Origin: Acidobacteriota bacterium
GTDB taxonomy: Bacteria > Acidobacteriota > UBA6911
Direction: 5' to 3'
Length of the DNA stretch: 38,821 bases
Assembly (NCBI GenBank): GCA_016934295.1
Contig: JAFGTD010000008.1
Location: 1 to 38,821, forward strand
Positions within the stretch are counted from its first letter, which is position 1; the number at the start of each line of letters is the position of its first letter. The translations under genes were made by a program, and so were the position numbers. This document shows positions 24,612 through 33,579 of this stretch, piece by piece. The notes under the pieces were generated by a model that worked only from the letters and a program-made list of their open reading frames with translations, ran no database searches and had not been told where the DNA came from.

Positions 24612-25667
24612 CTAAGTGAGTGGATCCATCACCATCCGGCGCTCAAGTTTGTGCGCTGTCATGGCTGCAAAGTATTCGTCGACCTTGGACATCGGACCGT
24701 ATTCGATGAAAGGATCCAGTTTTACCTTGCCTTCCTCGATCAATTTAAGGACACCGGGATAGGCTTCCGGGGCACATCCCCAGGTGCCGTGAATCGTTGC
24801 ATCGAAAGCCATAAGATTCGAAAGCCGCACTTCGACCTTTTTGGGAGTATATCCCACCTGCATCAGTGTAGCGCCGCGCTCCAATAAGCCGTACGCCGTA
24901 ACCTGGCCGGCCGGACTTCCGCTGCACTCGAAAATTTTGAAATTTAAAGTAGGCACACCCTTTCCGAAACCGCGAACCTGCTTGCGAAGCTCCCGAGGAT
25001 CCTTGTCCGTCAGGTTGACGGTTTCCTCGGCCCCATGCTCCGCGATCAGCTTCAAACGATCCTCCACTATATCGCAGGCAATAACACGGGCTCCCATGGC
25101 AGCGGCAATTTGAACGACAAAACCGCCGACGCCGCCCGAACCTACGACAATAGCTATGTCGTCCGAAGTCAGCTTTGCACGGAGAATCGCCTGGTAGGCG
25201 GTCGAAACCGCATCGGCAACGACGGAAAGCGATGCGACATTTGTAGACAGCCCCTCTCCGATTTTAATCACCGGACGGGCAGGGACAAGGAAGTGCGTGG
25301 AAAATCCGCCGTTGATATCGTTTCCGGGCATTTTCTGGTTCGGACAGGCATTCCCGCGCCCCGCATGGCAGAACGCGCATTCTCCGCATGGCAGAACAGC
25401 GGGAACCAGTACAGTCGAACCCATCAGCGATTCAAAGTCCTGGCCGGCGGCTACGACTTTCCCAACCGCTTCGTGCCCGAGCACCAGGGGTATCCCTTTT
25501 TTTGTCGGGACAGATCCATTTGCATATCCCAGATCCGTATGGCAGAGGCCACAGGCGATCACTTCCACAATGACTTCAGCAGGGCCTGGATCGGGGATTG
25601 TCAAAGACCGCCGCACCAGAGGCTTGTTGGCCTCTTCCAAAACATATGCTTCAGCAGTAACACTCAT
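24612..25667 (-). CDS. bamQ: BamQ: 6-hydroxycyclohex-1-ene-1-carbonyl-CoA dehydrogenase
   Basis: The 351-residue protein is a zinc-dependent medium-chain alcohol dehydrogenase. Catalytic zinc ligands are in CGLCHTDLGY and LGHEAVGKV. The structural zinc site is CGECAFCHAGRGNAC. The NAD-binding loop is VVGSGGVGGFVVQIAAAMGA. Such dehydrogenases next to bamA and bamR oxidise the 6-hydroxy compound to the 6-oxo compound with NAD+. AAGGAGG lies just before ATG 25667. Family membership is certain; the specific substrate is inferred from position between bamA and bamR. Confidence 0.87.
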   Translation of the reverse strand: MSVTAEAYVLEEANKPLVRRSLTIPDPGPAEVIVEVIACGLCHTDLGYANGSVPTKKGIPLVLGHEAVGKVVAAGQDFESLMGSTVLVPAVLPCGECAFCHAGRGNACPNQKMPGNDINGGFSTHFLVPARPVIKIGEGLSTNVASLSVVADAVSTAYQAILRAKLTSDDIAIVVGSGGVGGFVVQIAAAMGARVIACDIVEDRLKLIAEHGAEETVNLTDKDPRELRKQVRGFGKGVPTLNFKIFECSGSPAGQVTAYGLLERGATLMQVGYTPKKVEVRLSNLMAFDATIHGTWGCAPEAYPGVLKLIEEGKVKLDPFIEYGPMSKVDEYFAAMTAHKLERRMVMDPLT

Positions 25668-25686
25668 AACGCCTCCTTAAAAATAC

Positions 25687-25785
25687 AGCATGCAGCTGGC
25701 AGTATGCAGTTGGCAGTTAGGGATTCTCTAAAAGTCAACATCCTGCCCATCATATTACTGCCAACCGACAACTGCTTACTGCCTA
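25687..25785. repeat. Imperfect palindromic repeat between bamA and bamQ
   Basis: The spacer holds iterations of GCAGTTGGCAG-like units on one side (from about 25690) and their complement (ACTGCCAACC, CAACTGC, TTACTGCC) on the other. Together they form a long imperfect hairpin. It resembles a dispersed intergenic repeat. It lies wholly between the bamA stop and the bamQ ribosome-binding site. Confidence 0.55.
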
Positions 25786-25789
25786 CCTA

Positions 25790-26932
25790 TTATTTCGGTT
25801 TACCAAGAACCTGCTCCATAAAGTCTTCATTCACCAGGGCTCCTTCCGCAATAAGCTTCCGGCATTTAAGGAAGTCGATGGTATCGGCGCCTGTAATTTT
25901 CTTCGTATTGAATGCACCGAAACCCAGGAAGGCTTCGCCCATCATATTTGTAGCCAGCCAGTGCCTGTTGGAATTCTTGGATTGATCCCAGAAGAATTTC
26001 TTCTTGTTCCGAACCCCGTCGACGGACATCATCAGGCATCCGGGAAACAGATTTGCAAAGGTCCATACGATCTTGTCGACTTCCGCATCGAGAAGCGAGA
26101 AATCGTACTCATCCTTTTTAAGCTTGTCGTAAACAAAAGCCCGCGCCTTTTTGAATTCGTCTCCCGTCTTGAATTCCCCGTAGACAATCTCCCCGTCTTT
26201 CACATAAGTATCCGTTATGATCTGCGGATTTCTCAGCCACTCCCCGTTTTCATCCTTCAACACAGGAACGACCTTGGAGATCATGTTCTTCATCTTCATC
26301 TTGTAGGCGCTCCACATTTCGCAGCTGATGCAGTTCCACATGGCATCTTCCGCAGTCAAGAACCAGGGAAGAAAGTCGGAAGAACCGCCGACAGGAGCGG
26401 ATCCGTGTCTGGGGCCCGCCTGTCCGAAAATGGCCAGGTCGGAAGAAACAGCAATATCGCATGCCAGGCCTATCTCCTGACCTCCTGCGACCCGCATCCC
26501 GTTGACCCGGCAGATTACGGGTTTCTTGCACATGAGTATGGAATCCACCATGTTATTGAACAGTTCCATATAAGCGCCGTACTCCTCAGGGCGCTTGCTG
26601 TAATACTCGGAATATTCCTTGGTATTGCCTCCGGTGCAGAATGCCATCGGCCCCGCTCCGGTAAAAACGGCCGCGACGACTTCCCGGTCTGTCGATGCAT
26701 TTTCAAATCCGGCGACGACGCCTTTAACCATCTCAGTCGTATAGGAATTATACTGAGCTGGATTATTGAGCTGGATCCAGGAAACGAAAAGACCCTCTAC
26801 GACATTCCCCTTGGGATCTTTCAGCGGTTTCTTTTCATAAACAACACATGGGGCTTCGGTCCCCCAGTGTTCCGAACCATAGCGGCTATGATCCTTTTTC
26901 CCGTGTTCTCTCGGCACCCAATCAAGGCTCAT
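25790..26932 (-). CDS. bamA: BamA: 6-oxocyclohex-1-ene-1-carbonyl-CoA hydrolase (ring opening)
   Basis: The 380-residue protein is a crotonase-fold enzyme of the length and sequence type of BamA/Oah. Diagnostic stretches are WVPREHGKKDHSRYGSEHWG at the start, FTGAGPMAFCTGGNTKEYSEYY, and GMRVAGGQEIGLACDIAVSSDLAIFGQAGPRHGSAP. It hydrolyses the ring of the 6-oxo compound to 3-hydroxypimeloyl-CoA, and bamA is widely used as a marker of anaerobic aromatic degradation. AGGAGG is seven bases before ATG 26932. It appears to be the first gene of the bamA-bamQ-bamR series, with a good promoter candidate about 110-140 bp upstream. Confidence 0.95.
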   Translation of the reverse strand: MSLDWVPREHGKKDHSRYGSEHWGTEAPCVVYEKKPLKDPKGNVVEGLFVSWIQLNNPAQYNSYTTEMVKGVVAGFENASTDREVVAAVFTGAGPMAFCTGGNTKEYSEYYSKRPEEYGAYMELFNNMVDSILMCKKPVICRVNGMRVAGGQEIGLACDIAVSSDLAIFGQAGPRHGSAPVGGSSDFLPWFLTAEDAMWNCISCEMWSAYKMKMKNMISKVVPVLKDENGEWLRNPQIITDTYVKDGEIVYGEFKTGDEFKKARAFVYDKLKKDEYDFSLLDAEVDKIVWTFANLFPGCLMMSVDGVRNKKKFFWDQSKNSNRHWLATNMMGEAFLGFGAFNTKKITGADTIDFLKCRKLIAEGALVNEDFMEQVLGKPK

Positions 26933-27239
26933 ATTTGTTCCCTCCTGACAAATCCATCATTAATTCATCAATTTTTTCAAACGCCCTTCTTGCACATGGG
27001 GCGCAGCTTCAGTTCGAATAAAATTCCATTGAGGGCCCTACCACTATCTTTTTTTAGACCGCCGTGTCAAGAAATGAATGAAAGCTCTTCTCTAAAAAGG
27101 AAGGCTATCCGGGTCGGACCCCGTACATAAAACATTTTATAAACATGAACATACGCAGGATGGAGACAGGGATTCGCTCGAGGTCATTTTTACCTTTAAA
27201 ATAAAGGAGACAGGTTGGGGTGACGTGTAAAAGCTGCAA
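26933..27239. other. 307-bp intergenic region upstream of bamA
   Basis: This spacer between the GH3 gene and bamA contains the putative bamA promoter (27043-27070) and an 8-bp palindrome (AGGGCCCT, 27032-27039). I see no tRNA or credible small gene in it. Confidence 0.5.
27032..27070 (-). promoter_or_regulatory. Putative bamA promoter with palindromic site
   Basis: On the minus strand a perfect TTGACA (27070-27065) is followed after 16 bases by GATAGT (27048-27043). Directly downstream is the palindrome AGGGCCCT (27039-27032), where a repressor could sit. The start codon of bamA is about 100 bases further. Confidence 0.45.
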
Positions 27240-29534
27240 CTATTTGACTCTTAAAACGAGCTTTTGAAGGTCCTGGTCTCTGGAGGAATTTCCTACCATA
27301 ATTTCAAATTCCCCGGGCTCGACGACTCGTTTCATTCGAATGTCGTAGAAGGAGAGATGTTCCGGAGTGATGCTCAGGGCAACAGTCTTTTTTTGTCCCG
27401 GCTCCAGCGATACACGTTTGAATCCTTTCAGTTCCTTAACGGGGCGGGTGACTGAACTCACCTTGTCCCGAATATACATCTGTACGACTTCATCTCCTGC
27501 GACTTTGCCGGTATTGGTGACGTCCACCCGCAGAACGGTCGATTCATCGGGCCGGATTGTTGTTTTTCTCAGGCGCGGCCGGCTGAATTCAAACCTGGTA
27601 TAACTTAATCCGAAGCCGAAAGCGTAAAGCGGACTCACATCGTCGAAGAGATATCCCCGCCTGGCTGCAGGTTTATAGTTATAGTAAGCGGGAACGTGCC
27701 CCGCGGAGCGCGGGATTGTAATTGGAAGTTTTCCGCCCGGATTGACGTCCCCGAACAGCACTTCCGCGACAGCCGGCCCCGTTTCCTGCCCCAGATACCA
27801 GCATTCGAAAATAACCGGAACCTTTTCAGCAAGGTTCCGGATCGAAAGAGGCCTCCCATTGAAAAGGAATGCTATAACCGGTTTGCCCGTCGCTACTACC
27901 GCATCCGCCAGTTCATCCTGGAGACCGACCATATCGAGTGAGGCACGATCGCCGAGATGGTTGCCCATCCAGGCTTCCCGGGAGGTCTGTTCGTTTCCGC
28001 CGATTGCCAAAACGACCGCGTCCGCCTTTCGAGCGACTCTTGCAGCCGCGGCAATACTCCTACGGTCCTCCACCGGATCGGCCGGATACACCTCATCCTG
28101 CTGCCACGAACCGCCCACTGTAATTTTGCAGCCTTCGTGATACAGGACTTTCACCGAATCGCCGACCCTGTCCCGGATACCCTGCAGGACTGTCGATGGA
28201 GACTTCGGGATTCCGCTGTATCCGCCCAACAGAACCCGGTCCGCATTGGGACCGATAACCGCAATCGTTTTGATCTTTCTCGGATTCAGCGGCGCAATGC
28301 TTTTCTCATTTTTAAGAAGCGTCAGGGTCTTCCGGGCAGCCTCAAGCGCCAAGACACGGTGCGCGTCACAGCCCACTATCTTTTCGGCAGCGTCAGGATC
28401 CACATACGGATCTTCAAAAAGCCCCATCCGGAATTTCCACTGCAGCATCGGGGCAACCAGCGCGTCAATCATCGACTCACGGAGAATTCCCCTCCGGACC
28501 AGCCCGACAATGTGGCGATAGCAGTCCGGGTCGGGCAATTCTATGTTGACGCCCGCCTTCACCGCTAGCGCCGCAGCCTGACGACCGTCTTTCGCCAGGT
28601 GGTTGCCGAACAACTCCGGGCGCTCGTGAAGTTCGCGTATGGCGAAATAATCCGAGACCACGTACCCCTTAAATCCCCATTCCTTTCGAAGGATATCTTT
28701 CAGGAGCCATTGATTGGCGTGCGACGGAACTCCGTCGATTTCGTTGTAGGACGCCATCACGCTTACAGCACCGGCTTTCTGAACCGCCTGACGGAAGGGG
28801 GGCAGGAATACTTCGCGCAGGATGCGTTCCGAAACGTTGACCGGCGCGCAGTTCGTTCCGGATTCCGGCTGGCCGTGGGCGGCAAAATGTTTTAATGTTG
28901 CAATAATCCTATTCTTGTTTTTAAAGGAAGCGTCTCCCTGAAATCCCCGCACCGCGGCAACGGCCATACAGGAAACCAGACAGGGATCTTCGCCGAAAGT
29001 TTCTTCCACCCGTCCCCAGCGAGGTTCGCGAGCGACATCCACCACAGGCGTAAGCGCCTGATGGGTTCCCCGGACACGGGCTTCCTCCGCCGTCATTGCA
29101 TAGAGGCGCTGCACCATGCCCGGATCGAAAGTTGCGGCCAGACCGATAGGCTGCGGGAAACTCGTAGCATCGACGGCTGCGTGACCATGAAGACACTCCT
29201 CGTGGAAAATGACGGGAATGCCGTGGCGGCTGTTGGAAATAAAAAATTTCTGAATGGCATTCGTCAGTACAGCCATGTCCCTGGCGTTCTTTCCGCCCCC
29301 GGCATCACTGGGCCGCCCCACTTGTCCTAATCCCGTGCGTTTCCTAAAGAAGGCTGCGGCTTTATTCCCGTCGAAATTTCCCTGCTTATCGACAAGCGAT
29401 TTGCTTTTCCCCTCCCATATGCAAAGCATTTGAGAGGCTTTTTCTTCCAGGGTCATTTTCGATAGGAGATCCCTGGTACGGCGTTCGGCGGAAAGCTTCG
29501 GATTTCGATACAATGGCTGCTTTTCTGATTTCAT
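27240..29534 (-). CDS. Glycoside hydrolase family 3 (beta-glucosidase-like)
   Basis: The 764-residue product (from Met 29534) has the GH3 order: N-terminal TIM barrel, alpha/beta sandwich (about 360-600) and C-terminal fibronectin-III-like domain. The nucleophile is Asp295 in KGYVVSDYFAI. Substrate-binding KHFAAHG (about 215) and the opening LLSKMTLEEKASQML are also typical. There is no signal peptide, so the enzyme is probably cytoplasmic, acting on small beta-glucosides or xylosides taken up by the cell. The frame extends upstream to 29606 but that part is not conserved-looking. It is unrelated in function to the bam genes and marks the end of the catabolic locus. Confidence 0.9.
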   Translation of the reverse strand: MKSEKQPLYRNPKLSAERRTRDLLSKMTLEEKASQMLCIWEGKSKSLVDKQGNFDGNKAAAFFRKRTGLGQVGRPSDAGGGKNARDMAVLTNAIQKFFISNSRHGIPVIFHEECLHGHAAVDATSFPQPIGLAATFDPGMVQRLYAMTAEEARVRGTHQALTPVVDVAREPRWGRVEETFGEDPCLVSCMAVAAVRGFQGDASFKNKNRIIATLKHFAAHGQPESGTNCAPVNVSERILREVFLPPFRQAVQKAGAVSVMASYNEIDGVPSHANQWLLKDILRKEWGFKGYVVSDYFAIRELHERPELFGNHLAKDGRQAAALAVKAGVNIELPDPDCYRHIVGLVRRGILRESMIDALVAPMLQWKFRMGLFEDPYVDPDAAEKIVGCDAHRVLALEAARKTLTLLKNEKSIAPLNPRKIKTIAVIGPNADRVLLGGYSGIPKSPSTVLQGIRDRVGDSVKVLYHEGCKITVGGSWQQDEVYPADPVEDRRSIAAAARVARKADAVVLAIGGNEQTSREAWMGNHLGDRASLDMVGLQDELADAVVATGKPVIAFLFNGRPLSIRNLAEKVPVIFECWYLGQETGPAVAEVLFGDVNPGGKLPITIPRSAGHVPAYYNYKPAARRGYLFDDVSPLYAFGFGLSYTRFEFSRPRLRKTTIRPDESTVLRVDVTNTGKVAGDEVVQMYIRDKVSSVTRPVKELKGFKRVSLEPGQKKTVALSITPEHLSFYDIRMKRVVEPGEFEIMVGNSSRDQDLQKLVLRVK

Positions 29535-29827
29535 AGTTGTATATCTTCTTAAAATTGAGATCTTAAATTCTGCGAAGAAAACACAAGCGTCGCAGGTTCG
29601 TATCATTTTGTTAATATGAGTTATCTAATATACCCGGACGAGTCCCCTTGAAAGAAGTTTTTATTATCGGATCATTACAGCACAATTAATTCCGTACCAT
29701 AATACCCGCGGCCGTATTTGTCGGCAAATCCCGGTGAGAATATAAAAAGCTGTGCACTCTGCACCGCACCGAATAATCGATGCGTTCGGCCTATTGTATT
29801 TTCATTGAGGACTGCTAGGATTGACCG

Positions 29828-32122
29828 ATGGATATTTTGTCGCAGATCAACCCTCAACAGCGCCGGGCTGTGGAACACGGCCCCGGACCGGCACTCGTGC
29901 TTGCCGGCGCCGGCAGCGGGAAAACCCGCGTCATCGCCTACCGCATCGCCTATTTGATTCGCAATGCGGCGGCCCGTCCCGAAAACATCCTGGCCGTAAC
30001 CTTTACCAACAAGGCAGCCGCTGAAATGCGTGAGCGTGTCCAGAAAATCCTGGGCCCGTCCCGCAGCGCCGAACCGCTGATTTCAACATTCCACTCTTTC
30101 TGCGTACGGCTTCTTCGAAGAGAAATCCATCAACTCGGCTACAAAAGGGATTTTTCAATTTACGACACCGACGATCAGAAACGACTGATCAAGAATATCC
30201 TGCATGAAATGGATCTCGGGACGGAACTGACTCCGCGCGAGATTCTCAGCAGGATCAGTTACGCCAAGAATCACGGGACTTCTCCCGAGCAATATGCAAA
30301 ACGCTTCCCTTTTGATGCATCCGGGGATGTGCAGCAGGTATACATTCAGTACAACCGGCGCCTGCAGAATACCAACTCCCTTGATTTTGACGATTTGCTG
30401 CTCAAGGCTGCCGAAGTTCTTAAAAAATCACCGGAGCTGAAAAAGTATTACAGCGATCGGTACCGCTATATTCTCGTGGATGAGTACCAGGACACCAACC
30501 GCCCGCAATACGAATTGCTGTGTCTTCTCACATCCGAGCATAAGAATCTCTTCGTGGTCGGGGATGAAGACCAATCCATCTATAAATTCCGCGGCGCGGA
30601 CATTCAAAATATTCTTAAATTCGAAACCGATTTCCCGGGCGCTAAAATCATAAAACTGGAGCAGAATTATCGTTCCAGTCAGAACATCCTTAACGCAGCC
30701 GGGGCAGTCGTTCAAAACAATACGGAACGAAAAGGCAAAACTCTCTGGACGGACAACGGAAGCGGAGATGTCATCACCTGTTACAGCGCGGGATCTGCAC
30801 GCGAAGAGGCCGGGTGGATCGCGGAACAGATTAAAAACTGTCTCTCGGATGAACCGGACAGCCATATCGCCATTTTATATCGAACCAATTTCCTTTCCCG
30901 GAATTTCGAAGATGTTCTTACCGATACAGGCATACCGTACGCGGTTGTCGGAAGCGTTGCTTTCTTCCAGCGCATGGAGATTAAAGACCTGCTCTGCTAT
31001 CTGAGGATTCTGTTCAATCCTGAAGACGACGTTGCTCTTCTCCGAATCATAAACACACCTCCCAGGGGCATCGGCAGCGCCACCGTTCGTATGCTAATGG
31101 AAATCGCGCTGGAAACCAGCGCGCCGATTCTCAGGGTTCTGCGCGAAAAAGTGCAGGATACCGGCCTTCCCGCAAGAACCGCGCGCGTTCTTCGTCGTTT
31201 TCAGGATCTTCTGGATAAATGGAACAGTCTCAAAGAAACAAGTTCCATAGCCCTAATTCTGGATACCATACTCGAAGACGTCCAGTACAAGCAAATGATC
31301 CACCGCAACGAAACGGCATCGGAAGCTGAAAACCGCCTCGCCAACATCGAGGAGCTGACACGGGCCGCCACCGAGTCGGAACAGCGCGGCGAAACAATAT
31401 CGGAATTCCTGGACAGGGCGTCTCTTTCATCCGAACTGGACCACCTCGACCCGAATGCCAGGGTATCTCTAATGACACTGCACAGCGCCAAAGGTCTGGA
31501 GTTCGATTCGGTCTTTCTCGCGGGTTTGGAAGACGGACTTTTCCCCCATTCTCACTCGTTGAATTCTCCGCAAGACCTGGAGGAAGAAAGGCGCCTCTGT
31601 TACGTAGGAATCACGCGCGCCCGTAGAAAACTATTTATTACATGGACTCCATTCCGAAAAAATTACGGCATGGATGCAGGCATACCTGCCGAGAGGTCCC
31701 GATTCCTGAATGAAATGCCTGCAGAGCTGATAGAAAAGATAGAAAGCGATGCACTCAACGAATACGACCGGAGGCCCCGTTCCACCAGGCGTTTTTCTGA
31801 AGATACGGAACCATACCGCGCACCTGAAGTCCATGCGACCATAAAAAGCCCATCCAGCAGAATACCCAAGGTGCAACCTAAATCGATAGCTGAACTCAGG
31901 GCTTACCTGAAAGAGCAAAATAAATCCTCCTCCGGTTCTCCGGAAGCGCCCCCAAAAGGACCGGTGATTAAAGCAGGCACTCGAGTACACCATGACAAGT
32001 TCGGCGACGGCATCGTGTTGAGCCGGGAACGCTCGGGAAACAACATCAAGCTTGTTGTAACTTTCAGCAGAGTCGGAAGAAAATCCCTGATCGAACAGTA
32101 TGCAAAATTGAAGGTGCTTTAA
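29828..32122 (+). CDS. pcrA: UvrD/PcrA-type superfamily 1 DNA helicase
   Basis: The 764-residue protein shows all SF1A helicase signatures. The opening LNPQQRRAVEHGPGPALVLAGAGSGKT holds the Q motif and Walker A. FTNKAAAEM follows, then DEYQDTN (Walker B), VGDEDQSIYKFRGA, LEQNYRSSQNIL, VSLMTLHSAKGLEFDSVFL and YVGITRAR. The C-terminal ~50 residues (VHHDKFGDGIVLSRE...) form the Tudor-like domain found in PcrA and UvrD. It unwinds DNA 3' to 5' in repair and replication restart. It is read divergently from the GH3 gene across a ~290-bp spacer. It could equally be called uvrD. Confidence 0.92.
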   Translation: MDILSQINPQQRRAVEHGPGPALVLAGAGSGKTRVIAYRIAYLIRNAAARPENILAVTFTNKAAAEMRERVQKILGPSRSAEPLISTFHSFCVRLLRREIHQLGYKRDFSIYDTDDQKRLIKNILHEMDLGTELTPREILSRISYAKNHGTSPEQYAKRFPFDASGDVQQVYIQYNRRLQNTNSLDFDDLLLKAAEVLKKSPELKKYYSDRYRYILVDEYQDTNRPQYELLCLLTSEHKNLFVVGDEDQSIYKFRGADIQNILKFETDFPGAKIIKLEQNYRSSQNILNAAGAVVQNNTERKGKTLWTDNGSGDVITCYSAGSAREEAGWIAEQIKNCLSDEPDSHIAILYRTNFLSRNFEDVLTDTGIPYAVVGSVAFFQRMEIKDLLCYLRILFNPEDDVALLRIINTPPRGIGSATVRMLMEIALETSAPILRVLREKVQDTGLPARTARVLRRFQDLLDKWNSLKETSSIALILDTILEDVQYKQMIHRNETASEAENRLANIEELTRAATESEQRGETISEFLDRASLSSELDHLDPNARVSLMTLHSAKGLEFDSVFLAGLEDGLFPHSHSLNSPQDLEEERRLCYVGITRARRKLFITWTPFRKNYGMDAGIPAERSRFLNEMPAELIEKIESDALNEYDRRPRSTRRFSEDTEPYRAPEVHATIKSPSSRIPKVQPKSIAELRAYLKEQNKSSSGSPEAPPKGPVIKAGTRVHHDKFGDGIVLSRERSGNNIKLVVTFSRVGRKSLIEQYAKLKVL

Positions 32123-32297
32123 CTTGATTCAGGATTGAAAAGGGTTTGGAGCATATGTAAGGATTTGCTAAATCATAGGATGCAATTCGCCGATAAATAA
32201 ATACGTATTAGGAAATGGAGGTGGATTCAGCGCCTCTAAACTCAATTGAATAAATTCGCATTATCTTTCGCTCATTGCTTGCGTTTTTGTGATTTCG

Positions 32298-32307
32298 AGG
32301 TTAACCT
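32298..32307. promoter_or_regulatory. 10-bp perfect palindrome upstream of histone-like gene
   Basis: AGGTTAACCT lies about 47 bp before the start of the lysine-rich gene, in a 231-bp spacer after pcrA that holds no other gene. Its position suits an operator, but nothing else supports this. Confidence 0.3.
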
Positions 32308-32353
32308 ATTGCGCAGATTAGCGGTTATATCATTCCACTAGAGGAGGATGAAC

Positions 32354-32644
32354 ATGGCAACAGCCAAAGCCAAAGCTAAACCCAAAGCACCGGCCAAGAA
32401 AAAAGCAGTAGCCAAGAAAAAAGCACCAGCTAAGAAAAAAGCAGTAGCCAAGAAAAAAGCACCAGCCAAGAAAAAAGCAGTTACCAAGAAAAAAGTAGCA
32501 GCCAAACCGAAAGCCAAGGCTGCAGCGAGTGAGAAACGCGAATACAAAACTCCGGAATCCGCTGCCAAGCAGAAGGCGCAGTTCGAGAAGAAGGGATACA
32601 AGGTTACGCGTAAGGGAAATGTCCTGTATCTCAAGAAAGGGTAG
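32354..32644 (+). CDS. Lysine/alanine-rich histone H1-like DNA-binding protein
   Basis: The 96-residue protein has two parts. Residues ~1-58 are low complexity, almost all Lys, Ala, Pro and Val, with KKKA repeats like the tails of histone H1, Hc1 and AlgP. Residues ~62-96 (KREYKTPESAAKQKAQFEKKGYKVTRKGNVLYLKKG) look like a small folded domain. Such proteins usually bind DNA or RNA through charge and help compact the nucleoid. ATG 32354 is preferred over 32348 because GAGGAGG then sits at normal spacing. It has its own strong terminator and stands alone after pcrA. The exact role is unknown. Confidence 0.8.
   Translation: MATAKAKAKPKAPAKKKAVAKKKAPAKKKAVAKKKAPAKKKAVTKKKVAAKPKAKAAASEKREYKTPESAAKQKAQFEKKGYKVTRKGNVLYLKKG
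32387..32494 (+). repeat. Three tandem 36-bp units inside the histone-like gene
   Basis: Three near-identical 36-bp units each encode APAKKKA(V)(A/T)KKK. The copies differ at a few positions. Such in-frame arrays can grow or shrink by slippage and so change the tail length between strains. Confidence 0.85.
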
Positions 32645-32673
32645 CAGTCAGGATCGCGCTTTTTCTCTCAAGG

Positions 32674-32712
32674 AAAAACTCCTCTATTGTTACATCCAAT
32701 AGAGGAGTTTTT
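32674..32712. terminator. Strong bidirectional rho-independent terminator
   Basis: A perfect 16-bp stem (left arm AAAAACTCCTCTATTG at 32674-32689, right arm at 32697-32712) with a 7-base loop ends in T runs on both strands. It lies between the convergent histone-like gene and nfo and should stop transcripts from both sides. Confidence 0.93.
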
Positions 32713-32723
32713 CTTTTTAGCCT

Positions 32724-33575
32724 TCATTTCAAGAGGGACTTCAGTGTTGCCAGGTTCATCCGGTCTTCTTGCAGGTCCGGCCCCTTGGGTGTTTCCAGTA
32801 TTTTAGGTATGTTTTTGAAGCGCCGGTCATTTACCAGGCATCGAAAGGCTTCAAGCCCTATGAAACCATGGCCGATATGGCAGTGACGATCCACCCGGCT
32901 GCCCAGATCCTTCTTGCTGTCATTAACATGAAACGCCTTGAGGGTCTTTATCCCTATGAGGCGTCCGAATTCACGCATTGTACTTCTATAACCCTTCTCC
33001 GTGCGGATATCGTACCCGGCGGCAAAGAGGTGGCAGGTATCGAGACAAATGCCGATCCTTTCACGATCGCAAACCCTCTCCAGAATATCCGCCAGATGCT
33101 CAAACCGGCGACCGAGACAGTGGCCCTGCCCTGAAGTGTTCTCAAGCAGGATTGTAACGGCCGGTCCGGCTATATCCCTTGCTCGATTAAGGGCACGGGC
33201 AACCCGCTGTATCCCCTCTTTGGACCCGGAACCCCTATGCGACCCGGGATGCAGTACCAGGTATGGGATGCCGAGAAAATCCGCGCGTTTCATCTCTTCT
33301 ATGAAGGCATCCAGGGATTTTCTGTAATGCCGGGGGTCGGGTGAAGCCAGATTGATCAGGTAACTGTCATGAGCCAAAACAGGACGGATTCCGGCCGCCT
33401 TCTGCGCCTTGCGGAACAGGCTTCGGTCCTGCTCCGTCAACGGTTTTGCCTCCCATCGATTGCTGTTCTTTAAAAATATCTGGATCGTCCGGCAGTTAGC
33501 GAGAGCGCCGCGCTCGAACGCGCGGTATATCCCTCCGGCAATAGACATGTGTGCGCCCGCGAGTAGGTCTTCCAT
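32724..33575 (-). CDS. nfo: Endonuclease IV (AP endonuclease)
   Basis: The 283-residue protein is an endonuclease IV. Family signatures with metal ligands are visible: GAHMSIAGG at the start, HPGSHRGSG, LLENTSGQG, GICLDTCHLFAAGYD, FHVNDSKKDLGSRVDRHCHIGHGFIG and LETP. It is a zinc enzyme that cuts DNA 5' to abasic sites in base-excision repair. It begins four bases after the glgC stop, so it may be co-transcribed with glgC, and it ends just before the bidirectional terminator. Confidence 0.95.
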   Translation of the reverse strand: MEDLLAGAHMSIAGGIYRAFERGALANCRTIQIFLKNSNRWEAKPLTEQDRSLFRKAQKAAGIRPVLAHDSYLINLASPDPRHYRKSLDAFIEEMKRADFLGIPYLVLHPGSHRGSGSKEGIQRVARALNRARDIAGPAVTILLENTSGQGHCLGRRFEHLADILERVCDRERIGICLDTCHLFAAGYDIRTEKGYRSTMREFGRLIGIKTLKAFHVNDSKKDLGSRVDRHCHIGHGFIGLEAFRCLVNDRRFKNIPKILETPKGPDLQEDRMNLATLKSLLK

Positions 33576-33579
33576 AAAA

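Noticed and set aside
27071-27239. A tRNA or small RNA in the spacer beyond the bamA promoter
   Set aside because: I found no cloverleaf, no GTTC-type T-arm and no terminator hairpin.
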